Positions 43,523-51,992 of a stretch of 64,000 bases of DNA are shown here, one piece after another. This stretch comes from Nocardioides furvisabuli (GTDB lineage: Bacteria > Actinomycetota > Actinomycetes > Propionibacteriales > Nocardioidaceae). Positions within the stretch are counted from its first letter, which is position 1; each line of letters opens with the position of its first letter. The DNA lies in assembly GCF_021083185.1 (NCBI RefSeq), contig NZ_JAIGQB010000007.1, positions 1-64,000 of the forward strand, in the 5' to 3' direction. The position numbers and the translations under genes were made by a program. Below the pieces are notes generated by a model. The model did no database searches. It was given only the letters and a program-made list of their open reading frames with translations, and had not been told where the DNA came from.

Positions 43523-44925
43523 CCGCGAGTGCCCACGAGGCCGTCGAGCGGCTCCTGGAGCGGGTCAGTGTGGTCGAGCCGCAGATCAACTCGATCTGCA
43601 CCCTCCACCCTGACGCTCTGGAGCAGGCAGAACGGCTCGACCGCGAGGCCGCTGCAGGAGGCGTTCGGGGCGCGCTCCACGGACGTGCCGTGCTGGTCAA
43701 GGACAACATCGACACCCATGACCTGCCGACCACGGCCGGCTCGCTCGCGCTTGCCCATGCGCCACCACCCAGCCGGGACGCGCCGCTCGTGCGGCGGCTT
43801 CGTGACGCGGGCATGGTGATCCTCGGCAAGACCAATCTCTCCGAGTGGGCCAACATCCGCGACGAGTCGTCGACATCGGGCTGGAGCGCCTACGGCGGGC
43901 TGACCCGGAACCCGTACGGGCTCAACCGGTCCGCGGGAGGTTCCAGTGCTGGCAGCGGTGCTGCGGTGGCGGCTGGTCTTGCGCCCTTCGCGGTGGGCAC
44001 CGAGACGGACGGCTCGATCGCCTGTCCGGCGGCCTTCAACGGGTGCGTCGGCATCAAGCCCACGGTCGGCACCGTTGCGACCAGCGGCGTCGTGCCGATC
44101 TCGACCTCCCAGGACTCCCCCGGCCCGATGGCCATGACGGTCCGTGACGCAGCCTCGCTGCTGACGGTGCTCGCCGCGAACGACCACGACTACGCCGCGC
44201 ACGCCGTGCGCGGCCGGTTGGCGGGCAAACGGATCGGGGTGCCGCGCACGACGTACTGGGGCTACTCCCCGCACGCGGACGCCGCAGCCGAGCGGGCGCT
44301 GACGCTGCTCGCCGCCGAGGGCGCCACGATCGTCGACGACACTGACCTGCCGGCGTTCGGGGACGAGGTGGGCGACGACGAGCTGCTCGTGTTGCTGGCC
44401 GAGTTCCGTTCGGGGGTCGAGGACTATCTCGCCACCCGCACCGGCGACGTCCCCCGCACGCTGCAGGACATCGTCGACTTCAACCGCGCGCACGCGGAGA
44501 CCGAGCTCGCGCACTTCGGTCAGTCCCTCTTCGAGAAGGCCCTGGCCGGCCCGCGGGCCGGGAGCCCCGAGCACCTCGACGCGCGCTCGAGGGGCGTCGA
44601 CGCGACCCGTGGCGGCGGCATCGACCAGGTGCTCCACCAGCACGGGCTGGACGCACTGGTCACGCCGTCCTACCCGCCTGCGCATCCGATCGATCTCGTC
44701 AACGCCGAGACCCTCGCCGGCGCCTGCAGCAGCCCCGCCGCGATCGCCGGTTACCCCCTGGTGACGGTTCCGAGCGAGCTCGCCGCCGGCCTGCCGGTGG
44801 CCGTGTCGTTCTGGGGCACCGCGCGCAGCGAGGGGTCGTTGATCGAGATCGCGCACGGGTACGAGGTGGCGCGGGACCGGTCGAGCGGGCCGCTGGCTGC
44901 GCCGACCTCTCCGTCGTTCGTCTGA
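43519..44925 (+). CDS. Amidase-signature family hydrolase
   Basis: 468 residues with the Ser-cisSer-Lys catalytic set: Lys in AVLVKDNIDTHDLPTTAGS, and the two serines in GGSSAGSGAAVAAG, followed by GTETDGSIACPAAFNGCVGIKPT. Family members hydrolyse various amides; this one lacks GatA context (no gatB or gatC), so it is not the tRNA amidotransferase subunit. The TTG at 43519 overlaps the malQ stop and gives a normal N-terminus; the same frame continues open into malQ, but that part is not needed. Confidence 0.88.
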   Translation: MTASAHEAVERLLERVSVVEPQINSICTLHPDALEQAERLDREAAAGGVRGALHGRAVLVKDNIDTHDLPTTAGSLALAHAPPPSRDAPLVRRLRDAGMVILGKTNLSEWANIRDESSTSGWSAYGGLTRNPYGLNRSAGGSSAGSGAAVAAGLAPFAVGTETDGSIACPAAFNGCVGIKPTVGTVATSGVVPISTSQDSPGPMAMTVRDAASLLTVLAANDHDYAAHAVRGRLAGKRIGVPRTTYWGYSPHADAAAERALTLLAAEGATIVDDTDLPAFGDEVGDDELLVLLAEFRSGVEDYLATRTGDVPRTLQDIVDFNRAHAETELAHFGQSLFEKALAGPRAGSPEHLDARSRGVDATRGGGIDQVLHQHGLDALVTPSYPPAHPIDLVNAETLAGACSSPAAIAGYPLVTVPSELAAGLPVAVSFWGTARSEGSLIEIAHGYEVARDRSSGPLAAPTSPSFV

Positions 44926-45091
44926 CGCGGGCCGCACGAGACGGTCATTCACCAGCGCGCGAGGCGGTCGCCCCGCGCGTGCGACGTAGCCCACGTCTGG
45001 TCACGACATGCGCCGCGCGCGAAGGGGTACCAAGAGGCACCACCGGGCTCAGGACATGGGCCGGCACGTTCGAGAAGCACCGGAGACACGC
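44926..45091. other. Non-coding stretch before the microORF chain
   Basis: No supported gene. GC-rich imperfect hairpins follow the amidase stop. A GGAG stands before the first tiny ORF at 45092. I see no confident -10 box for that chain. Confidence 0.4.
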
Positions 45092-45154
45092 ATGTCGACC
45101 ATCCACACGCCCCCGCTGAACACGATCGCCCGCTCGGGCGCGGTGGACCGGTGA
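45092..45154 (+). CDS. Possible 20-residue peptide, first of three overlapping tiny ORFs
   Basis: MSTIHTPPLNTIARSGAVDR, with GGAG about six bases upstream of the ATG. The stop overlaps the GTG of the next ORF (GTGA). No family is recognised. Its reality rests on the overlap chain leading to the 31-residue membrane peptide. Confidence 0.35.
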   Translation: MSTIHTPPLNTIARSGAVDR

Positions 45155-45258
45155 CCCCGGTGTACGTCCGCTCGATCGGCCACGTCTTGGGAATGCTCGG
45201 TGCCGCCGTGCTCCACGCGGCGACGTCGGTGCTCCCGGTCGGCCGCAGCGGCATCTGA
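45151..45258 (+). CDS. Possible 35-residue peptide, second of three overlapping tiny ORFs
   Basis: Begins GTG within GTGA. The peptide is MTPVYVRSIGHVLGMLGAAV followed by LHAATSVLPVGRSGI; it is mildly hydrophobic and could form one amphipathic or membrane helix at about 9-27. The stop overlaps the ATG of the third ORF (TGATG). Confidence 0.4.
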   Translation: MTPVYVRSIGHVLGMLGAAVLHAATSVLPVGRSGI

Positions 45259-45353
45259 TGTTCGTCTTCTTCAGCAACCGACTCGGCTGTGCCGGCTCGC
45301 TGCTCGTCTCACTGGCCCTCACGGCGCTCGTGCTGCTCATCTTCGTCCTCTGA
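45258..45353 (+). CDS. 31-residue membrane microprotein (SNRLGC type)
   Basis: MFVFFSNRLGCAGSLLVSLA followed by LTALVLLIFVL. A short polar head with the motif F-SNRLGC-GSLLVS leads into one membrane helix. I recall many annotated and unannotated actinobacterial peptides of 30-40 residues with this same opening, so conservation is likely although function is unknown. The ATG overlaps the stop of the second tiny ORF. Confidence 0.65.
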   Translation: MFVFFSNRLGCAGSLLVSLALTALVLLIFVL

Positions 45354-45461
45354 CGGCTGCGCGCCCTCAGGTCGCAGGTGAAGAGGTAGCTCCTCGAACC
45401 CGGGATCGAATTACATGATTGATCTTCACTCGTCGGCGTGGCGCCCTTGACTTCTGGCCCA

Positions 45462-45467
45462 TACGAT
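45462..45467 (+). promoter_or_regulatory. -10 box (TACGAT) of the CHAP gene, leaderless
   Basis: TACGAT, six bases, then the GTG at 45474. This fixes the start of the secreted CHAP protein. Confidence 0.6.
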
Positions 45468-45473
45468 CACTCG

Positions 45474-47159
45474 GTGCAACAACTGCCTCACGTGTCACAG
45501 CCGTCACAGAGCGCCCCCGCAGGACCGGCCGCGCTCGCCGCCGTCGTACGCCGTGCCGGTCGGACGGCGAGCCTGCTGACGGCGCTGGTGGCGCTCGTCG
45601 TGGTGGCCCTCCCGACGACCACCGCCAAGATCAACCTGGTCACGTCGACGTACCTCTGCTCGGGCTACGCCGGGTGCCAGGCGGCGGGCTACGGCCACGC
45701 GGGCTACCGCCAGGCGTCGTCGACGATGTTCTGGCGGATGTACGCCGGTCACAACTGCACCAACTACGTCGCCTACCGCCTGATCCAGTCCGGCATGCCG
45801 AACGTCCGGCCGTGGTCCGGCAGCGGCAACGCCGAGAACTGGGGCGTCGCGATGGCGCCCATCACCGACCAGACCCCGACGGTCGGGTCCGTCGCCTGGT
45901 ACAAGCCGCACGTGACGCCGGCAGGCGGCAGCGGACACGTCGCCTACGTCGAGCAGGTCATCTCCGACACCGAGATCATCGTCTCGGAGGACTACTGGGG
46001 CGGTGACTTCTACTGGCGCCGCATCACCAAGACCGGCGGCGGCTGGCCCTCGGGCTTCATCCACTTCAACGACCGCGTGGTCGCACCCACGACGGCTCCT
46101 GCCATCGTCGGGTCCCCGGCGGTCGGTGCACCCCTGGAGGTGGCGACCGGCGCGTGGACGCCCACGCCCAGCAGCGTCGCCATCAGGTGGCTCGCCGACG
46201 GTGCCGCCATCCCGGGCGCCACCACCCCGTCCTACGTGCCGACGCCGGACGTGAAGGGCAAGACCCTCACCGCAGAGGTGACCGCCGAGCTCAGCGGCTA
46301 CACCGCCGGTCGGGCGAGCCTCGCGACCGCCCCCGTCGCGCCGGGTGTCTTCCAGCCCACTGCGCAGCCGACGATCCAGGGTGTGCCCGAGGTCGGCCAG
46401 ACGCTGACCCTCACGCCCCCGGCGTGGGCGCCGCAGCCCAAGAGGGTCGAGACGCAGTGGTACGCCGACGGCGTGGCCCTCGACGGTGCGACAGGAGCCT
46501 CGCTGGTCCTCACGCGTGACCACATCGACAGGCGGATCAGCGCGCGCGCCATCGCCAGCGCCAGTGGCTACAAGAAGTCGAGGGTGACTGCGGTCGAGAC
46601 CGGCCCGGTCCTCGCCAAGCCGGTCGTGATCACCCGCCCGTCCCGTGTGAAGGGCACGCCGACGGTGGGCAACAAGCTCATGGTCCGTGCGGGGAGCGTG
46701 AAGCCCACCGACGCCACGGCCACCTACAGATGGCTCCGGGACGGCAAGCGCATCGCGAGGACGACGCGCCCCACCTACACGGTCCGCAAGGCCGACGTCG
46801 GCCGCACCCTGTCGGTCGAGATCACGCTGTCGCGTCGCCACTTCCGCAGCACCACCGAGACCCTTGCTGTACCGATGGTCATGACGACGCCCACCCTGAA
46901 GGTGCGCACCGACGCCTCGCGCAAGCGGGTCGCCGTGGACGTCCGCGTGCGAGCCGTGGGCGCGCCGCGACCGGACGGCACGATGACCGTCAGCGTGGGC
47001 AAGCGCACGGTGGAGGTACAGGTCGTCGCAGGGAAGGGGCGTGCCGTGCTGCGCGGGCTCCGCCCGGGCACGAAGCCGGTGGTCGTGCGCTATGCCGGCA
47101 CCGACGTCGTACGAGCCGCCGTCGAGCGCTCGACCGTGACGGTGCCGGCGCGTCGCTGA
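45474..47159 (+). CDS. Secreted CHAP-domain peptidoglycan hydrolase with Ig-like repeats
   Basis: 561 residues. A long N-region signal segment (hydrophobic core TASLLTALVALVVVALPTTT, about 31-50) leads to a CHAP amidase/endopeptidase domain at roughly 65-205. The catalytic Cys is in GHNCTNYVAYRL and the His in SGHVAYVEQV. Three repeats of about 85-90 residues follow, each with a pattern such as GSPAVGAPLEVATGAWTP...WLADG, GVPEVGQTLTLTPPAW...WYADG and GTPTVGNKLMVRAGS...WLRDG. A final Ig-like domain closes the protein. No LPxTG or cell-wall sorting signal is visible. It probably cuts peptidoglycan cross-links at the cell surface. Confidence 0.87.
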   Translation: MQQLPHVSQPSQSAPAGPAALAAVVRRAGRTASLLTALVALVVVALPTTTAKINLVTSTYLCSGYAGCQAAGYGHAGYRQASSTMFWRMYAGHNCTNYVAYRLIQSGMPNVRPWSGSGNAENWGVAMAPITDQTPTVGSVAWYKPHVTPAGGSGHVAYVEQVISDTEIIVSEDYWGGDFYWRRITKTGGGWPSGFIHFNDRVVAPTTAPAIVGSPAVGAPLEVATGAWTPTPSSVAIRWLADGAAIPGATTPSYVPTPDVKGKTLTAEVTAELSGYTAGRASLATAPVAPGVFQPTAQPTIQGVPEVGQTLTLTPPAWAPQPKRVETQWYADGVALDGATGASLVLTRDHIDRRISARAIASASGYKKSRVTAVETGPVLAKPVVITRPSRVKGTPTVGNKLMVRAGSVKPTDATATYRWLRDGKRIARTTRPTYTVRKADVGRTLSVEITLSRRHFRSTTETLAVPMVMTTPTLKVRTDASRKRVAVDVRVRAVGAPRPDGTMTVSVGKRTVEVQVVAGKGRAVLRGLRPGTKPVVVRYAGTDVVRAAVERSTVTVPARR

Positions 47160-47194
47160 CCCTCGTCGACCCGGACGCGCGCCGGGCCCGTGTC

Positions 47195-47200
47195 TAGGCT
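47195..47200 (+). promoter_or_regulatory. -10 box (TAGGCT) of the aldo/keto reductase gene, leaderless
   Basis: TAGGCT, six bases, then the ATG at 47207. Confidence 0.65.
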
Positions 47201-47206
47201 GGACCC

Positions 47207-48235
47207 ATGCGATACCGACTGCTGGGCAAGAGTGGCTGCGCCGTCTCCGAGCTGTGCCTCGGCACGATGACGTTCGGCGCCGAGACCGACGAGGCGGGCT
47301 CCCACGAGCAGCTCGACCTGTTCGTCGAGGCCGGCGGCACGCTCGTCGACACCGCGGACGTCTACTCCGCCGGGACCTCCGAGGAGATCATCGGCCGCTG
47401 GCTCGCCGACCGGCCCGCCGACGTCACCGAGTCCGTCGTGCTCGCCACCAAGGGCAGGTTCGCCACCGATGCCCGTCCCAACGGCAACGGGCTGTCCGCG
47501 CGGCACCTGACCCGCGCCCTCGACGCGTCGCTGGGCCGGTTGGGGGTGGACACCGTCGACCTCTACCAGGTCCACGCCTTCGACCCGCACACGCCGATGG
47601 AGGAGACGCTCCGCACGCTCGACGGCTTCGTCCAGGCCGGCAAGATCCGCTACTACGGCCTGTCCAACTTCACCGGGTGGCAGCTGACCAAGGCCGTGCT
47701 GACCGCTCGCGCGCTCGGCCTGCGCGAGCCGGTGACGCTGCAGCCGCAGTACAGCCTGATCGTGCGCGAGATCGAGTGGGAGGTCGTGCCGGCCGCGCTC
47801 GACGCCGGCATGGGCCTGCTGCCCTGGAGCCCGCTCGGCGGCGGCTGGCTGTCGGGGAAGTACACCCGCGACCAGCGCCCCACCGGCGAGACCCGGCTCG
47901 GGGAGGACCCCGGCCGCGGGATGGAGGCGTACGACCGTCGCGGCAGCGAGCGCACCTGGCGGATCATCGACGCGGTCGGGCGCGTCGCCACCGACCGTGG
48001 GATCTCGATGGCCGAGGTCGCGCTCGCGTGGGTCACCAACCGCCCGGCCGTGGTGTCCACGATCCTCGGTGCGCGCACGACCGAGCAGCTCGCCGCGAAC
48101 CTGGAGGCCGCGGGTCTCGAGCTGACGACCGAGGAGCAGGCGAGCCTCGACGAGGCCAGCGACCTCGCCGCCACCGACTACCCCTACGGCGAGCTGGGCA
48201 TCGAGCAGCGCAGCCGCGAGCTCGCCGGCGGCTGA
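47207..48235 (+). CDS. Aldo/keto reductase
   Basis: A 342-residue (beta/alpha)8 NADPH-dependent oxidoreductase. It starts RYRLLGKSGCAVSELCLGTM, has the catalytic Asp of DTADVYS with its Tyr, the Lys in VVLATKGRF, the His in YQVHAFD, and the C-terminal cofactor clamp STILGARTTEQLAANL. The substrate is unknown. It precedes the semialdehyde dehydrogenase gene by 131 bases with its own promoter between. Confidence 0.92.
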   Translation: MRYRLLGKSGCAVSELCLGTMTFGAETDEAGSHEQLDLFVEAGGTLVDTADVYSAGTSEEIIGRWLADRPADVTESVVLATKGRFATDARPNGNGLSARHLTRALDASLGRLGVDTVDLYQVHAFDPHTPMEETLRTLDGFVQAGKIRYYGLSNFTGWQLTKAVLTARALGLREPVTLQPQYSLIVREIEWEVVPAALDAGMGLLPWSPLGGGWLSGKYTRDQRPTGETRLGEDPGRGMEAYDRRGSERTWRIIDAVGRVATDRGISMAEVALAWVTNRPAVVSTILGARTTEQLAANLEAAGLELTTEEQASLDEASDLAATDYPYGELGIEQRSRELAGG

Positions 48236-48313
48236 CGCACGATCGGCCCGTTCCCGATCGCGGCGGTGTGACTCCTCACCCCCTCGGGCCCTTGTGATGC
48301 CGGCGCGCGACCG

Positions 48314-48319
48314 TAGGTT
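48314..48319 (+). promoter_or_regulatory. -10 box (TAGGTT) of the semialdehyde dehydrogenase gene
   Basis: TAGGTT lies 47 bases before the ATG, with a GAGAGGAG ribosome binding site in the leader. Confidence 0.5.
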
Positions 48320-48366
48320 CGGACAGGGGAGCACGCCCGTCCCCGCCCCGTTCGAGAGGAGTCACG

Positions 48367-49743
48367 ATGAGCGACTACCAGGTCGTCAACCCGTCCACCG
48401 GTGAGGTCGAGAAGGAGTTCGCCACCGCCACCGACGCCGAGGTGCAGGACGCGCTCGCGCGCAGCCACGCGGCGTACGGCGAGTGGCGCACCACCACCCT
48501 GGACGAGCGCGCGACGATCCTGCGCACGGTCGCCGACCTCTACGACGAGCGCGCCGACGACCTCGCGGCGATCATCGCCCGCGAGATGGGCAAGCCGCTG
48601 CGCGAGGGCAGGGGCGAGCTCAAGCTCGTGTCCTCGATCTTCCGCTACTACGCCGACCAGGGCGCCGCGCTGCTGGCCGACACCCCGCTGGATCCGGCCA
48701 TGGGCGGCAACGCGGTCGTGCGCAAGGAGGCGATCGGCCCGCTCCTCGGGATCATGCCGTGGAACTTCCCCTACTACCAGGTGGCCCGCTTCGCGGCGCC
48801 CAACCTGATGGTCGGCAACACGATCCTGCTCAAGCACGCGCCGCAGTGCCCCGAGTCGGCGCTCGCGATCGTGCAGGTCTTCGCCGACGCCGGGCTGCCG
48901 GCCGACGCCTACATCAACGTCTTCGCGACCAACGACCAGTCGGCCGACATGATCGCCGACCCGCGCGTGGTGGGCGTCTCGGTCACCGGCTCCGAGCGGG
49001 CCGGCTCCGCCGTCGCCGAGGTCGCCGGACGCCACCTCAAGAAGGTCGTCCTCGAGCTCGGCGGCTCCGACCCCTTCATCCTCCTCGATGCCGACGACCT
49101 CGGCGCCGCGGTGAAGTCCGCCGTGCGTGGCCGGATGGGCAACGCCGGCCAGGCGTGCAACGGCGCCAAGCGGATGATCGTCGTCGACGACCTGTACGAC
49201 GACTTCGTCGAGCAGTTCACCGCTGCGATGTCCGGGCTGAAGCCCGGCGACCCCTTCGACAGCACCACCGGATTCGGCCCGCTGTCGTCGGAGCAGGCCG
49301 CGACGAACCTGCTCGAGCAGGTCGAGGACGCCGTGTCGAAGGGCGCGACGCTCCGCACCGGCGGCAAGCGGCTCGACCGTCCCGGTGCCTTCGTCGAGGC
49401 GACCGTGCTCACCGACGTGACGCCCGAGATGCTTGCCTACCGCGAGGAGCTCTTCGGTCCCGCGGCCGTCGTCTACCGCGTCGCCGATGCCGCCGAGGCC
49501 GTCGCGCTGGCCAACGACTCGTCCTTCGGCCTGGGCGGGGTGGTCTGGAGCTCCGACACCGAGCAGGCGCAGCAGGTCGCCGACCAGCTCGACACCGGCA
49601 TGGTGTGGATCAACAGCGCCCAGGGCTCGGCCGCCGACCTCCCGTTCGGCGGCACGAAGCGCTCGGGCGTCGGTCGCGAGCTCGGCCCCTACGGCATCGA
49701 CGAGTTCGTGAACAAGAAGCTGATCTACACGCCGGCCCGCTGA
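48367..49743 (+). CDS. NAD(P)-dependent succinate-semialdehyde dehydrogenase-like enzyme
   Basis: A 458-residue aldehyde dehydrogenase of the short SSADH class. It has the cofactor-site Asn in PWNFPYYQV, SVTGSERAGSAVAEVAG, the general-base Glu in LELGGSDPFI, and the nucleophile Cys in NAGQACNGAKR. LPFGGTKRSGVGRELG closes the active site. It may oxidise succinate semialdehyde to succinate; no GABA transaminase gene is adjacent. Confidence 0.9.
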   Translation: MSDYQVVNPSTGEVEKEFATATDAEVQDALARSHAAYGEWRTTTLDERATILRTVADLYDERADDLAAIIAREMGKPLREGRGELKLVSSIFRYYADQGAALLADTPLDPAMGGNAVVRKEAIGPLLGIMPWNFPYYQVARFAAPNLMVGNTILLKHAPQCPESALAIVQVFADAGLPADAYINVFATNDQSADMIADPRVVGVSVTGSERAGSAVAEVAGRHLKKVVLELGGSDPFILLDADDLGAAVKSAVRGRMGNAGQACNGAKRMIVVDDLYDDFVEQFTAAMSGLKPGDPFDSTTGFGPLSSEQAATNLLEQVEDAVSKGATLRTGGKRLDRPGAFVEATVLTDVTPEMLAYREELFGPAAVVYRVADAAEAVALANDSSFGLGGVVWSSDTEQAQQVADQLDTGMVWINSAQGSAADLPFGGTKRSGVGRELGPYGIDEFVNKKLIYTPAR

Positions 49744-49771
49744 GCGCCGCTCGGCCGGGACGCGGGGTTCA

Positions 49772-50341
49772 TCAGCCGAGGCTGCCGCCGTAGGAGTCGG
49801 CGGTCAGCCGGTCGATCAGCCACTCGCCGTCCCGGTCGACCAGCGTCGCGGTCCCGTGCCAGTAACCCCCCGCGGGTTGCCCCTGTTCCATCTGGAGCTC
49901 GTCGCCGATCATCGGATAGCTCGTGCCGGCGTGGTCGAACTCGAAGTCGACCCGGATCGTGTCGCCCACCCAGCGCGCGTTGGACAGGGCGACGCTCACG
50001 TGCGAGTCGGTGACCATCGACGGCCGACCCTCCATGCCGGCCTCGTAGGCCGCGGTCGGGTGGACGTCACGGGAGGTGAGGTAGACCGCCTGCTTGTCGA
50101 TCTGCCTGCTGGTGGGCTGCCGCGCCCGGGACCGCACCGCGAAGAAGGCGCGCACGGTCGCCTCGGCCGACGCGATGCCAGCCGCTTCGGCGGCTTCGTC
50201 CCGCGCGGGGGCGGGTGCCGCCGCAGGACCTGGCCGCTCGGGCACGGAGGAGAAGTGAGCCCCACCCGCAGCGGCGCCGAGCGCGACGACCACTGCTGCC
50301 CCGACGGCCGCGAGGGTGGTCCGGGTCCTCGTCGCGCGCAC
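49772..50341 (-). CDS. Membrane-anchored Mce-associated-like protein
   Basis: 189 residues. An N-terminal membrane anchor (TLAAVGAAVVVALGAAAG) precedes an extracytoplasmic domain with a cystatin/SnoaL-like fold pattern: ATVRAFFAVRSR, a beta-rich middle, and the closing DRDGEWLIDRLTADSYG typical of Mce-associated and related small domains. No mce operon is present. The GTG at 50341 is six bases after a TACCAT -10 box. Confidence 0.65.
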   Translation of the reverse strand: MRATRTRTTLAAVGAAVVVALGAAAGGAHFSSVPERPGPAAAPAPARDEAAEAAGIASAEATVRAFFAVRSRARQPTSRQIDKQAVYLTSRDVHPTAAYEAGMEGRPSMVTDSHVSVALSNARWVGDTIRVDFEFDHAGTSYPMIGDELQMEQGQPAGGYWHGTATLVDRDGEWLIDRLTADSYGGSLG

Positions 50342-50617
50342 GTGCCGATGGTAGGCAGGGCGACGCGCGGCGGGAGGCGGAAACGGCAGATCGGAGTGAA
50401 ACGGCTCACCTCTTCGGCCTCTGTCCCGCCTGGGACGGGCGCACCCGATTCGACAGTCGTGCCGTGCCGTGTTCTCGTGGAGTCACCGCAGCCGCCCCCT
50501 CGACGACGAGGCGCCTCCCCTCGTGAGGCGAGCGCTGGCCGTGGTCCAGGCGCCCGAGACGGCGCCGCGTCCGAGCGCCCCGGAGGCGTACCCCCGATCT
50601 TGTGAGGTCCGAAGCAC
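50342..50617. other. Intergenic region before the Rpf-like gene
   Basis: It holds the minus-strand -10 box TACCAT for the Mce-associated-like gene and a long GC-rich leader for the Rpf-like gene. I looked for the c-di-AMP (ydaO) riboswitch that precedes many actinobacterial rpf genes and saw no convincing match. Confidence 0.4.
50348..50353 (-). promoter_or_regulatory. -10 box (TACCAT) of the Mce-associated-like gene, leaderless
   Basis: Minus-strand TACCAT, six bases, then the GTG at 50341. Confidence 0.55.
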
Positions 50618-51424
50618 GTGCGTGCCACCACCACACCTGCCCCGTTCGCCCGCTCCCGTGGCGTCGCCGCCACCATCGCCGCGTCCGCGCTGGCGCTGAC
50701 CCTCGTCCCCGGCAGCGCGGCTGCCGTGTCGAGCGCCGAGCCGGTCGACGTACGCCTCGAGGTCGCCGACGCGGCTCCCGTGGCGGTCGCCGTCACGCCC
50801 CAGGCGTGGCCCGGCCAGCTCCTGGAGGCCTACGGCGTCCCCACCGACGACAACGACCTGGTCGACGTCGTGCGTGACGGCCGCGAGGTCACGGGCAAGC
50901 GCAAGCGCCTGCGCCAGGGCGACGTCGTACGCGTCACCGACGTGGTCAAGGAGCGCAAGACCAAGCGCAAGAAGGTGCGCCGCGGCACCGTCGAGGTCTT
51001 CACGACGAAGCTCAAGCCCGGCGTGCGCAAGGTCGTGAGCAAGGGCCGTCCCGGTGTCCGCAAGGTCGTCGCGATGAAGACGCTGCACAACGGCGAGCCG
51101 GTGAAGTACCGCGTCGTGAAGAAGAAGATGGTCCGCGACCCGCGCCCGCGGCGCGTCCTCGTCGGGCGCAAGGCGTACGCCGTCGCTGGTGCCGACGGCC
51201 TCAACTGGGGGGCGCTCGCCAACTGCGAGTCGGGCGGCAACCCGCGCGCGGTGAACCCGGCCGGCTACTACGGGCTCTACCAGTTCGACCTCGGCACCTG
51301 GCGCAGCGTGGGTGGCTCCGGCCTCCCGACCGCCGCCTCGGCCGGCGAGCAGACCTTCCGCGCGAAGCTGCTCTACAAGCAGCGCGGCCGCTCGCCGTGG
51401 CCCACCTGCGGTCGGCTCCTCTGA
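50618..51424 (+). CDS. Resuscitation-promoting factor-like transglycosylase with a basic G5-type region
   Basis: 268 residues. A signal peptide (VAATIAASALALTLVPGSAAA) is followed by a DUF348-like stretch and a G5-type domain at about 95-170, which is exceptionally rich in Lys and Arg (VVKERKTKRKKVRRGTVEV). The C-terminal Rpf lysozyme-like domain has LNWGALANCESGGNPRAVNP with the catalytic Glu, YYGLYQFDLGTWRSVGG and a second Cys near the end (WPTCGRLL) that can pair with the first. It probably cleaves peptidoglycan during regrowth. GTG start with GAGGT about nine bases upstream. Confidence 0.88.
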   Translation: MRATTTPAPFARSRGVAATIAASALALTLVPGSAAAVSSAEPVDVRLEVADAAPVAVAVTPQAWPGQLLEAYGVPTDDNDLVDVVRDGREVTGKRKRLRQGDVVRVTDVVKERKTKRKKVRRGTVEVFTTKLKPGVRKVVSKGRPGVRKVVAMKTLHNGEPVKYRVVKKKMVRDPRPRRVLVGRKAYAVAGADGLNWGALANCESGGNPRAVNPAGYYGLYQFDLGTWRSVGGSGLPTAASAGEQTFRAKLLYKQRGRSPWPTCGRLL

Positions 51425-51434
51425 GCCCGACGGC

Positions 51435-51905
51435 TCACTGGGCGCCGGTGAACCCCTGCTGGCGCCACGCCTCGTAGGTTACGACGGCCGCGGAGTTCGA
51501 CAGGTTCAGCGACCTGCGCCCCGCCAGCATCGGGATCCGGAGCCGGTCGGTGACCCGGGGGTGCGCCAGCACCTCGTCCGGGAGGCCGGTCGGCTCCGGA
51601 CCGAAGAGCAGCACGTCGCCGGGCTCGAAGGCGACGTCGGTGTGCCAGCGGGTCGCGTGCGCGGTGAACGCGAAGACCCGCGAGCCCGCCAGGGCCCGGC
51701 TCGACAGCGCGGTGTCGAGGTCGGGATGGACGACCACCGACGCTAGGTCGTGGTAGTCGAGCCCGGCGCGCCTGAGCTGCGGCTCGGACAGGTCGAAGCC
51801 CAGCGGCTCGACGAGGTGCAGGGTCGCTCCGGTCCCGGCCACCATGCGGATCGCGTTGCCCGTGTTGGGCGGGATCCGGGGCTCGAGGAACATCACGTGG
51901 AACAC
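51435..51905 (-). CDS. trmL: tRNA (cytidine/uridine-2'-O)-methyltransferase TrmL
   Basis: A 156-residue SPOUT methyltransferase that methylates the wobble ribose of certain tRNA-Leu species. Motifs: EPRIPPNTGNAIRM, LLFGPEPTGLP and IPMLAGRRSLNLSNSAAVVTYEAWRQ, the trefoil-knot AdoMet site. The GTG at 51905 lies exactly six bases after TAGGTT. Confidence 0.92.
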   Translation of the reverse strand: MFHVMFLEPRIPPNTGNAIRMVAGTGATLHLVEPLGFDLSEPQLRRAGLDYHDLASVVVHPDLDTALSSRALAGSRVFAFTAHATRWHTDVAFEPGDVLLFGPEPTGLPDEVLAHPRVTDRLRIPMLAGRRSLNLSNSAAVVTYEAWRQQGFTGAQ

Positions 51906-51911
51906 GCCGTC

Positions 51912-51917
51912 AACCTA
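51912..51917 (-). promoter_or_regulatory. -10 box (TAGGTT) of trmL, leaderless
   Basis: Minus-strand TAGGTT, six bases, then the GTG at 51905. Confidence 0.6.
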
Positions 51918-51992
51918 GCCGCCGACCCGGTGGCCGGCCGGCCGGGGGCGTGGTCCACACTTGTCACCTGCCGGCTCGCCAGGGCCGGTCCT

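Noticed and set aside
43519..44925. The amidase as GatA of the tRNA amidotransferase
   Set aside because: It has the amidase signature, but no gatC or gatB is adjacent and the gene is coupled to malQ.
50342..50617. A c-di-AMP (ydaO-type) riboswitch before the Rpf-like gene
   Set aside because: Such riboswitches precede many actinobacterial cell-wall hydrolases, so I looked for the conserved core. No matching conserved segments are recognisable in this leader.
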